A stretch of DNA of 64,000 nt from Megamerina dolium. Its lineage: Eukaryota; Arthropoda; Insecta; Diptera; Megamerinidae. The notes under the pieces are model-generated. The model had not been told where the DNA came from. It made no database searches and saw only the letters and a program-made list of their open reading frames with translations. Shown here piece by piece: positions 44,393 to 54,180 of the stretch; the stretch's first letter is position 1, and each line of letters starts with the position of its first letter. The stretch is from NCBI GenBank assembly GCA_963854835.1, contig OY978525.1, positions 51,381,429-51,445,428 on the forward strand, given 5' to 3'. The translations under genes were made by a program, and so were the position numbers.

Positions 44393-44835
44393 AATGTTGT
44401 GTACTATTTTTCTACAACACTCACGAAATATATAACGGCTAGACTCAAGGATGTAACGCACAAGATTCGCACCTAAACCTAAGCTCCTAAATATCCTTCG
44501 GGACTATGACACTAGTTAGGTGAAATAAAACAGAGTTAATTATACGATACTTGCGTTTTTAGGTCTTCACTTTATTCCTGGTATTACTTTACACTTTTAT
44601 ACTGAACATTTTTACACTAATACTGGAGGGCCTCGTAAGGATCACAGTATTTTACAATTTCTTACACGCTAATACTTCACAACTTAGATCAAGACTTACA
44701 ACTGAAAAGCCACTGCCTTCAGTAAGCTGGCAGCTTATATACCATTTTTCTAATACTAGCCACATATTAATCTACCCACATACCAACATATAACATACAA
44801 TAATATATTCCCATTACACGTGTGCATGTATGTAC
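44393..44835. other. Unassigned, possible LTR
   Basis: Starts TGTTGTGTACTATTTTTC at the point where the gypsy RT breaks off, so it may be an LTR inserted there. No partner LTR or matching end is present in the window. Confidence 0.35.
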
Positions 44836-46289
44836 CAGAGCTGTAAAATTGTGAAGTAATTTTCACTTTTAATTATTTTATTTAAATTTTGAAAAGCTGA
44901 ACTCCTTTTTTTCTAGCATACAGCGTGTGAAGTCTTTAGGCTGATAAAAATGAATGAGTTCTATTCGTTTTCAATTCATAAATTGAAAAACCTAAAGAAT
45001 TCACACAAAATTGAAATTTTAATGAATGCAGCAGCAGATGGCTGCAGCCTTAAAAGAATGGGAGTGGCGATATCCATTCAGTAGCAAGCTGACAGCCTTT
45101 CTTCTTCTTCCCGTTTTGTTGTTTACAAAATATCTGTATGGTTGTTGGATCTTTCATTTCTGGGTTGCCATTGGCTTATATTAAATATAAAGAAAGTATT
45201 AAATGCAAAAATTATAGAAGTTTTATTTCGTATTACAATTTTTTTGATTGTTTTTTCGTAATCTTTTTAATAAATTGAGAAGTAACAAAGAGCATGTTTG
45301 TTGCTGGTAGTTTGACCTCCTTGAAGAATTTTACGTATACATACGCATATTTACGTATAATGCGTAGATATATAATGATCCATTAATTTCTTTTCAAACA
45401 TGAATTTCTTCAAAGTGAATCTTGTGAGATAAATTTAAAAATGTGTTTTAAAGAAAATGAAAATTTAATTGATTGTTAGAATTCTTCATCGCAAAGTTAA
45501 CACATCGTTAAAGAATGGGAAGAACTATCCGATATTTGGTTTGATAGTCCTATTTCAAAAAAGTCTGTGTTAGAGGCATCAATGTTAAAGTCGTCACCAG
45601 AAGTACAGTACGAGCCTTAACAAGCTGTTGTAAACGCTATTTTATATGACAAATTTTTTTCTATCATATTTGTATTAATTTGTATATAAATTGAGCAGCT
45701 CGATTCAACAGACTACTTCAAGAAAAGAGGGGGAATTCTTGTGCGTTGTTGCATATGCAATACAAAACTCCAGGGTACTGTGCGAGTTCACCAAATTTAT
45801 TTATGTGAATAATAACAGCTGATTGGCTTTGTCATGGAAAATAACTCAAGGTAGAGCCATTGGGGAAAGTTCTCATGAATGAAGGAGAAAAGGTAAAACA
45901 ACAACAAATACATGGGAAAAGAAGAAGAAGAAGTTGAAAAAAAAACACACTTGCTTGACACTATAAGAAGCCAGTTTCTGACATATGGCGCAGCCAAGAG
46001 GAAGTTTTTGTAGTTGCTCTACCTTCATAATAACACCATGAATTTTGTTCTAAAGCAGCTATGCATTTCATGGTAATAAATAATATCATATTTCCAGTAT
46101 TTCAGAGTTTAAAAGAATTACAATATTTAATGAATTCAAAATATTTTTAAGCCTTTCAAGAATGGGATTGATATTTTTCAATTCCCACTCTTTACAAAAG
46201 AGCAAAAGAGTGCACCCTCGAATGATGCAGATTTTAAATGAATTAAGGGTGAGTGAATTCCGTAATGACTCAATTCTTTTACAGCTCTG
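44836..46289. mobile_element. hAT-like MITE, copy 1
   Basis: Ends CAGAGCTGTAAAA and TTTTACAGCTCTG, flanked by 8-bp GTATGTAC/GTATGTGC (44828-44835 and 46290-46297, one mismatch). About 320 bp at the left and 480 bp at the right are inverted relative to copy 3 (59948-60837); the middle 0.6 kb (45200-45790) is extra. The 8-bp duplication and CAGAG ends suggest hAT mobilisation. No transposase visible. Confidence 0.82.
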
Positions 46290-47013
46290 GTATGTGCACG
46301 ATCCAGAGCTTTAAAAGAATTGAATCATTACGGAATTCACTCACCCTTAATTCATTTAAAAGCTACATCAACGAGGCTGCACTCTTTTGCTTCGAATTCA
46401 TTAAAGAATGACAGACGAACCATTCATTATTCTCAAAAGCTTAAAATTATCACACTTTCCCATTCAGTAAAGAGTGGGTTTTGAAAAATATCAATCCCAT
46501 TCTTGAAAGGCTTAAAAATAAGATAAATTCATTCAATATTATAATTCTTTTAAATTTTGAAATACTGGAAATATGATATTATTTATTACCATGAAAAGCA
46601 TAGCTGCTTTGGAACAAACCCCATGGTGTTATTATGGAGGTAGAGCAACTACAAAAAATTCCTATTGGCTGCGCGGTATAATGTCAAAAACTAGCTTCTT
46701 ATAGTATCAAGCTAATCTGTTTTTTGTTTCCTTTTCAACTTCTTCTTCTTCTTTTCCCATATGTTTGTTGTTGTTTTATTTACTTTTCTCCTTCTTTCAT
46801 GAGAACTCTCTCTAATGGCTCTACCTCGTGTTATTATACCTTAACAAAACCAATCAGATGTCATTATTCACATAAATAAGCGAATTGTAGTTAAATTTTT
46901 GGCTTTGAAATGTTTATAAAGTTGGTTGTTTGAGGTATGTATGTCATTGGCTTGTGGCGTTTCTTAAATTGGTTTCGAAACGCAAACATACATGTGAGCA
47001 TATTTGAATATAT

Positions 47014-47895
47014 TGTAACGAGTATCGATAGTTGATTACTCATCACTATTGTGACTGACTCTATTGGCAGCATCGAAACGAATGTCAACAAAAAGAAATA
47101 AGCGATAACCAGAACAAGCCAACGAGAAAGGAAGAGAAGAATCTCGATAAAGGAAGATTCTGGGGTGTTGCCAACAGAGTATAAATAGAGCCAGTGTTGA
47201 GAAGTGACAAGGAATCGAATTCCGAACGTGACTGCGCAAACATCTATACAGAGGCAAAAGTTGCTAGTACATTAAAGTGTTATTGTAAACAGTGTTTATT
47301 GTAAATAGAGATTATTAAATAAATTGTTGCTGTATATAGTTGCTGTCTACAAGTCTCTCATCATGCCTGTCCTAACATATGGCGCTGAATCCTGGACAAT
47401 TTCCACCTCGGATGTCCTACGCAAGATCTTTGGACCTGTTTGCGTTGGTGGCGAGTACCGAATAAGGTACAACCATGAGCTGTTCGAGCTGTATGCCGAT
47501 ATTGACATAGTAAAGCGCATCAAAATCCAGCGGCTGCGCTGGCTAGGTCATGTCGAGCGAATGGAAGAACACGCTCCAGCTAAGAAGGTGTTATATTCGG
47601 AGCCCGCTGGAAGACGGCGCAGAAGAGGAAGACCAAACCTCCGGTGGAAAGACCAAGTACTGGAGAACCTGACTGCGCTTGTAATTTCTAACTGGCGCCA
47701 GCTAGCGAAGAACAAAGATGGCTGGCGAAGCATGTTATTTTCGGCCTAAATCGATATTCGGTTGTTATGGCCACATAAGAAGAAGAAGAAGATATAGTTG
47801 TATAAAATAAGTGTTGCAGTTATCATTAACAGAATCCAGTGATCGAACAAGGTAATTCAAATAGAATTAAACGTTCACAGAATAAAAACGTAACA
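47014..47895 (+). repeat. Gypsy 5' LTR, split by an RTE-1 fragment
   Basis: Starts TGTAACGAGTATCGATAG, ends AACGTAACA. Without the 449-bp LINE and its 9-bp duplication it is close to the 3' LTR in length and sequence. AATAAA-like motifs occur near 47317-47325. Confidence 0.9.
47343..47791 (+). pseudogene. RTE-1 LINE, 5'-truncated, inside the gypsy LTR
   Basis: Encodes the C-terminal tail of the LINE protein: YKSLIMPVLTYGAESWTIS, LRKIFGPVCVGGEYRIRY, RLRWLGHVERMEEHAPAKK and GRPNLRWKDQVLENL, with an open frame to the stop at about 47747. A short 3'UTR then ends in an (AAG)n tail (47777-47791). The 9-bp duplication ATATAGTTG is at 47334-47342 and 47792-47800. It is the least decayed copy of the family here. 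Confidence 0.9.
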
Positions 47896-47897
47896 AT

Positions 47898-47917
47898 TGG
47901 TGTCAGAAGTGGGATTC
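47898..47917 (+). promoter_or_regulatory. Gypsy primer-binding site (tRNA-Leu)
   Basis: TGGTGTCAGAAGTGGGATTC lies 2 bp inside the 5' LTR and is complementary to the 3' end of insect tRNA-Leu including CCA (family knowledge). The minus copy has the same site at 21727-21745. Confidence 0.82.
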
Positions 47918-47924
47918 TGTAAAG

Positions 47925-48245
47925 ATGGTGAAAATTGACCAACTAAAAGTGGACCAGCTTAAAAAGCTGTTGGTAGAGATTAATCTATCGTCATCAGGTG
48001 CAAAGGCGGAACTGCTGGTGAGGCTGAGGCAAGCTATGGAGGCTAAGGGAATTAATGTAGAAGAACATGAGTTCTTCGAGGAAGCCGATATACAAGCAGT
48101 TGTGCACGCTGAGGAAGAGAGCAAAATAGATTCGAGTGGTCAACTCATGGAATTCATGAAAACCATGTTGCAACAGCAGCAACAACAGCTACAAGAAAAT
48201 GCGTCTCGCATTGACTCCAAGTTCAGTCAGTTCAGCGGGGCGTGA
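47925..48245 (+). pseudogene. Gypsy gag, N-terminal part with SAP domain
   Basis: 106 codons from MVKIDQLKVDQLKKLLVEIN. Residues 4-40 fit a SAP motif (two amphipathic helices around a conserved L..SSGAKAELL..L), a DNA-binding fold known from chromatin proteins. A Gln-rich stretch (LQQQQQQLQ) follows. The capsid and zinc-knuckle regions expected next are absent: the sequence jumps at about 48235 to the protease leader in another frame. The minus copy (21404-21718) keeps the same SAP start and a longer Gag (to about 21130). Confidence 0.8.
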
Positions 48246-51200
48246 ACTGACTCCAACAGTGGGTTGCCCCATCATTCACATTTCACAACCACAGCGTGTG
48301 CCAAGAAGCTTGACTATTGATGGAAAATTGGACAATAAGGAATTCATGTTAACCCTGGACACTGGTGCATCACATTCTATAATCAAGAGCGATTTGGTAA
48401 AGAGGTTTGAGCCTTTAATGGGAATACAATTGCGTACAGCAACGGGTGAGGATGCACAAATTCTGAGCAAGACAAAGAAACGAGTATCTATTGGAAATTG
48501 CACGTGGGAACATGAATTCATTGTGGCCGACATCATCGATGACGTAATAATTGGTGTTGATTTTATGATTGGCAACGGATTTACGTTAGATTTAAATCAA
48601 CGGATACTACGTTATGCAAATGTCGAGTTACAATTGAACATCGGTTACAAGCGGAGTGGAAACATCAAACGAGTACTGTCATGTCAACGCCAAGAAGTTC
48701 CAGCAAAATCAGAAGTGGTGATTTGGGCACAGATAAATGTGGATGATGGGACAGGCAATTTGTGGTTAGTGGAAGCAGATAAACAAATACAAAATAAAAA
48801 CATCATACTTGGTAGGACGTTAGTAAAACCTAAAGAAAATGGAATAGTACCGGTGCGAATATTAAATCCAACTAATACATCTACAGTTGTGAAGAAAGGA
48901 ATGGTGATTGGTCATTGCCAGGAAGTTACTGCCGTAGTAGACTGCGAAAATGGTTCGTCTATAAAAAGTGGAAGATCAAGAACTGTCAGAGCGAAAATAA
49001 AAGCACAGATGGAAGAATGGGCAGGTGGGCTTACCAACCAGCAAAAAGAAAAGGCTTTACAACTATTGGAGAAGTACAGTCCAATCTTTTCTTCAAATGG
49101 AAAAATTGGAGGACGAACAACCATCGTGAAGCATCACATTGACACTGGTGATTCTAGACCAATTCGTCAAACACCACGACGAGTTCCATTGGCCAAAAGA
49201 GACGAAGCCATTAAGCTGATTTCCGATATGCAGAAACAAGGTGTTATTGAACCATCAGCGAGTCCATGGAGTTCACCAGTTGTGCTGGTAAAGAAGAAGG
49301 ATGGAAGTACTCGATTCTGTGTGGATTACAGAAAGCTAAATGATATTACGAAAAAAGACAGCTATCCACTGCCAAGAATCGATGACACTCTGGACACACT
49401 ATCTGGTGCGAAGTGGTTCTCAACTCTTGATTTGCAAAGTGGTTACTGGCAAGTGGAACTTGATAAGGAAGACAAGGAGAAAACAGCTTTCAGTATTGGC
49501 GATGGTCTATGGCAATTTGCAGTTATGCCATTTGGCTTATGCAATGCGCCAGCTACTCTCGAACGTCTAATGGAGCGTGTACTCAGAGGACTACACTGGA
49601 AAACGTGCTTGGTGTACCTCGATGACATTATCGTGATGGGAAAAGATTTTAACGACCACCTGGAAAAGTTGAAAGAAGTATTTGAGCGTATACAATCAGC
49701 AGGGCTTAAACTGAATATGAAAAAGTGTTTACTCTTCAGGCGAGAAGTTAAATATCTTGGTCATAAAGTAACAACAGAAGAGGTACATACCGACGAGGTG
49801 AAAGTAGCGGCAGTACAAGAATGGCCTATTCCGTCGAATCTTCACGAGTTAAGAAGCTTCCTGGGCTTATGCACCTACTATAGAGGATTTGTTCCTGGAT
49901 TTGCTAACATCGCCAGCAGTCTGCATGAGTTGACAAGAAAGAACAAACCATTTGTGTGGGGCGAGGACCAACAGAAAGCATTCGAACAGCTGAAAGAAAG
50001 ACGCTGTTCAGCACCAGTATTAGCGTATCCAGTACCTGGTCAAAAGTTTGTGTTGGACACAGATGCAAGTGGCTATGGAATAGGTGGTGTGCTCTCTCAG
50101 ATCATAGATGGGCAAGAGAAAGTAATAGCATACTACAGTAAAATCCTGCCAAAGCCAGAAAGAAACTACTGTGTCACTCGAAGAGAGTTGCTCGCAATAC
50201 TGGAATGTGTAAAGAATTTCCATAAATACTTGTACGGTCAGTCATTTCATCTACGAACTGACCACGCAGCGCTAAGGTGGTTATTACTATCTCGTCGTCC
50301 TTGCAAAATGGAATGTAAACATTGTTCTCGAGCGGAAAGCAAGGAGCACATTGTCGACATACGACTTACGAATATATTGCCGGAGGAGTCATGGACCAAC
50401 GAACGAGTGCAAGAAGATCAGCGGAACGACCCAGATCTCGTAAAGATTATGGAATACAAGGAGCAGGGCATACGTCCAGATTGGCAAGAAATGGCTAATG
50501 AGAGTCCAATAGCAAAGGCATACTGGGCGCAGTGGCAAAGCCTGCACTAACGAGACGGATGTTTATTCCAAACATGGGAAAGTGAAGATGGAAAAATCAC
50601 TTGTGATCTTCTAGTGGTACCCAAGGCAAGAATAAATGAAGTGATAGCTGAGTATCACAATGCCTCCAGTGGAGGGCATTTGGGAATCACCAAAACCGTC
50701 GAGAAAATAAAGAAACGATTTTATTGGGTTGGATGTCATGACCATGTTGCTGATTGTATTCGGAAGTATAAGCAATGTGTAATGGCCAAAGGTCCCACTA
50801 AGAAAAGTCGAGGTAAGATGCACCCTACACCGTGGGTGCTCCATTCGAGCGAATTGCTATGAACATAGCTGGGCCATTTCCAATAAGCAACGCAGGAAAC
50901 AAGTATGTTCTGGTGGTTATAGATTACTTCAGTAAATGGCCTGAAGTATACCCCATTCCAAATCAAGAAGCTAGTACAGTTGCGGATGTATTCGTGAACC
51001 AATGGATTACTCGTTTTGGTGTACCGATGGAGTTACACTCAGACCAAGGTCGAAATTTCGAATCAGTTGTATTCCAAGAGATATGCCGTATGCTGGGTAT
51101 ATACAAAACTCGTACAACACCTTTGCATCCACAATCTGATGGCATGGTAGAACGATTTAACCGTACCTTGGAGGAATATTTGAGAAAAGTCGTAGATAAA

Positions 51201-51690
51201 TACCAAAGAAACTGGGATGTACATATACCAATGTTCCTCATGGCATATAGATGCGCACAACATGATACGACGGCTACTACACCGGCAAGGGCAATTTTTG
51301 GAAACGAGTTAAGACTGCCAGCTGATTTAAAATTTGGAGTCGTAACACCAACGAGATCAACCGAAGGTAATTATACTAGCGAAAAGCGGGAACAGTTGGA
51401 TGAAGTACATCAGTTCATCAGAGAGCGGTCGCAGATGATAAGCGATAAGATGAAGGTATGACTTGAAAGCGAATTCAAAAGGGTTCTATGAAGGAGAGCT
51501 TGTAATGCTTCATAATCCACAACGAAGGAAAGGCCTGTCCCCTAAACTACAGACTCATTGGGAAGGGCCATATGAGATTATAGCAAAGATAAATGACGTA
51601 GTGTATCGCATTAAACGTGCCTGGAATAAAAGAGCAAAGTTTAAAGTAGTGCACTTGGAGCGACTTCCGCCATATCGAGGGGAAGTATAA
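48199..51690 (+). pseudogene. Gypsy pol (PR-RT-RNase H-IN), broken
   Basis: Frame 48199-50550: protease LTLDTGASHSIIK, RT FCVDYRKLNDITKKDSYPLP, MPFGLCNAPATLERLM and VYLDDIIVMG, RNase H FVLDTDASGYGIGGVLS, ending LRTDHAALRWLLLSRRP, with an apparent in-frame loss of about 35 residues in the connection. A TAA at 50548 replaces Leu seen in the minus copy. Integrase follows with HNASSGGHLG and CIRKYKQC (HHCC), IAGPFPIS, LHSDQGRNFES and DGMVERFNRTLEEYL (DDE kept), and the GLSPKLQTHWEGPYEI tail to 51690. Frameshifts near 50830 and 51455 (5-bp deletion relative to the minus copy). Confidence 0.9.
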
Positions 51691-51715
51691 AAACTTGTTC
51701 GGGACGAACAAGGTT

Positions 51716-51728
51716 AAGAGGAGGGCAG
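51716..51728 (+). promoter_or_regulatory. Gypsy polypurine tract
   Basis: AAGAGGAGGGCAG immediately before the 3' LTR, in the position of the plus-strand primer. Confidence 0.8.
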
Positions 51729-52166
51729 TGTAACGAGTATCGATAGTTGATTACTCATTACTATTGTGACTGATTCTATTGGCAGCATCGAAACGAATGT
51801 CAACAAAAAGAAATAAGCGATAACCAGAACAAGCCAACGAGAAAGGAAGAGAAGAATCTCGATAAAGGAAGATTCTGGGGTGTTGCCAACAGAGTATAAA
51901 TAGAGCCAGTGTTGAGAAGTGACAAGGTATCGAATTCCGAACGTGACTGCGCCAACATCTATACAGAGGCAAAAGTTGCTAGTACATTAAAGTGTTATTG
52001 TAAATAGTTGATTGTAAACAGTGTTTATTGTAAATAGAGATTATTAAATAAATTGTTGCTGTATATAGTTGTATAAAATAAGTGTTGCAGTTACCATTAA
52101 CAGAATCCAGTGATCGAACAAGGTAATTCAAATAGAATTAAACGTTCACAGAATAAAAACGTAACA
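51729..52166 (+). repeat. Gypsy 3' LTR
   Basis: 438 bp, TGTAACGAGT to AACGTAACA. Same length as the solo LTR at 1623-2060. Confidence 0.92.
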
Positions 52167-52589
52167 ATATAATAATAGTATTTGATCAATTTTAATTTTT
52201 TGCATTTAATACTTTCTTTATATTTAATATAAGCCAATGGCAACCCAGAAATGAAAGATCCAACAACCATACAGATATTTTGTAAACAACAAAACGGGAA
52301 GAAGAAGAAAGGCTGTCAGCTTGCTACTGAATGGATATCGCCACTCCCATTCTTTTTAGGCTGCAGCCATCTGTGGCTGCATTCATCAAAATTTCAATTC
52401 TGTGTGTAGTTCTGTTCAATTTGTATTTTCAATTCATGAATTGAAAACGAATAGAGCACTTTCATTTTTATCAGCCTAAAGATTTCACACACTGAATGCT
52501 AGAAAAAAAAAAGATTGCAGCTTTTCAAAATTTAAATAAATGAATTAAAAGTGAAGATGAGTTCACACTTTTACAGCTCTGGCACAATC

Positions 52590-53439
52590 GATGCACTACA
52601 CATGTGCGTATGTATATACCCATTATGTGAGAAAGCTACTTTTTCATATTCGCATACATGAGTAGTCCACGTGATTTTAGTTATCATGGAATGTCTAAAT
52701 ATGTGTGCTTGCGGAATGCTTACATAAGTGCAGAACTACGAATTGTGTGAGGAAATGTTTTGTCAGCTTTTTCACACCCAACTGCAACTCAGTTGGCTCA
52801 ATATTCAGGCATTCCACAATTATAAGTAATATTAATATGGATTGTGTATATCACAACTTCGAGCAATGTTGGTATTGTATAGATATATGTATATGTAGTT
52901 CACAATTTCAGGATATATGTCGCGAGGCAAAATATGCATATGTGCATATTTCATATTTAGCTCGCAACACGTTACAAAACCTATTGAAGCAGTTGTTGTA
53001 TATTAAAATGTGTTATACAGAAAATATCGTAATGAATATGAATAATTTCTAGGTAGTGGCCGAAAAACTGCAAGAAATTTATATAACGGTTCCTGATGAA
53101 ATGATTCAATACTCCAATACCTCTGTTAAGCCCTCTCAAAATTAAATTCTTTGAAGAAGGAGATCGGCGAAACTAAGCGGACATGACAATGAAAAGGCAG
53201 AGTGAAAGATATTCACAGCGCACATAGAGAAACGGATAATCAAAAACAACGGCTTTAAAAGCAAAAACCACAAACGTCAAAAATGTTTCTTGTTAGTCGT
53301 GCGGGCAGAGAGGACACATAGCTGCGAACTGCAGAAGGAAGAAAAAATCCGGAATAAGAAATAAATTTGAATACGAGAGAGCGAATTCCCAAGGTAGCCC
53401 GAGGTAATACTCAGTTTTTGTCGCTGCTGCTAATGACAA
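52590..53439. other. Unassigned AT-rich sequence
   Basis: Flank of the hAT-like MITE. A 115-codon plus-strand frame (52705-53052) has scattered cysteines (for example CVYHNFEQCWYCIDICIC) but resembles no family I recognise and has no upstream signal; probably chance. Confidence 0.4.
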
Positions 53440-53945
53440 TAGACTAGCAAAAAATATGTGATGTATAGACCGCGGCGATACAGTACATTTGTGTTCTGAG
53501 AGAGCGCTGTTTATAGAGTTTAGCGAACATAGAGAAAAAATTATTCTTGCTGGCAATAATTGTATAGAAGCATTCGAATGTGGTATTCGATAATTCACGG
53601 TCATCAACAACACTGGCGGATACAGCTGCGATATTTTCCTCTGTCCGCACTCTACGTGTACGTGTTGGTGGTTTAATGTCCAATAATGTAAATTTGGTGC
53701 GAAATTTAGTCACAAGATTCCGAATAGCCGCCTCAGAAGGTCACCCAAACTGACCATAAAATGGAAGAAGTGTACAATGCACTTTCTTAACCTAGCTTGA
53801 ATTTTGATAATAAAATTCAATAATCTGCAAGCGTTGTTCATTTGTAAGTCGATTAATGGTTAAATTATACACCAAACTGAACTGAGCTACCAAAAACAGT
53901 GTTTCTAAAAAGAAAGTTGGAAAAAAAATCAACCTGTATATACAT
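53440..53945 (-). pseudogene. Tc1/mariner-like transposase, N-terminal half
   Basis: The minus strand starts at a terminal sequence like ACAGGTTGATTTTTTTTCC (about 53927-53945). It reads through a leader and NEQRLQIIEFYYQNS (about 53800-53850), SEAAIRNLVTKFRTKFTLLD (about 53690-53740) and KPPTRTRRVRTEENIAAVSA (about 53620-53680). These are the paired helix-turn-helix region of an IS630/Tc1/mariner-type transposase. Stops and a frameshift are present and the DDE domain is absent. More divergent from, but related to, the pieces at 22266-22497 and 58553-58785. Confidence 0.75.
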
Positions 53946-54180
53946 AAATACAAACATACATATATTTTATTTGCTTTTTAATAGGAGAATATGCGGAAAT
54001 ATATAAAAACAGGAAGAGTTACTTTTCTATAAATACCCAAACAATATGCAATCTGTAGATCTGTCGTTGCAAGGTGGCGTTGATCTTCGTAGGATTCCCA
54101 TATTTGGGACAACTGAAATCAGCGCCCATATTTTCTGCAGGGAACGTATAGGTTTGTCATAGTGAATACGCTCAAACTAG
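53946..54180. other. Unassigned spacer
   Basis: AT-rich; no feature recognised. Confidence 0.35.

Larger units (their letters stand above)
47014..52166 (+). mobile_element. Ty3/gypsy retrotransposon (SAP-Gag family), near full length
   Basis: 5.15 kb, with LTRs at 47014-47895 (inflated by a LINE) and 51729-52166, a 4-bp duplication ATAT (47010-47013 and 52167-52170), a tRNA-Leu-type primer site and a polypurine tract. Gag is shortened; pol is nearly complete but broken at three places. No env. Other copies: solo LTR at 1623-2060 and a deleted minus copy at 19960-21900. Confidence 0.92.
46304..52581. mobile_element. hAT-like MITE, copy 2, with a gypsy inside
   Basis: Begins CAGAGCTTTAAAAGAATTG only 14 bp after copy 1 ends; ends TTTTACAGCTCTG at 52581. 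Flanks GCACGATC and GCACAATC (46296-46303 and 52582-52589) form an 8-bp duplication with one mismatch; its left copy overlaps the right duplication of copy 1 by 2 bp. Without the gypsy (47014-52166 plus 4 bp) it is about 1.1 kb. Confidence 0.85.

Noticed and set aside
44393..44835. Full LTR of another retrotransposon
   Set aside because: A TGTTG start is present but no end, partner LTR, primer site or duplication could be identified.
52705..53052. 115-codon cysteine-containing frame
   Set aside because: Cysteine spacing is irregular, there is no signal peptide or known domain, and the region is AT-rich flank.
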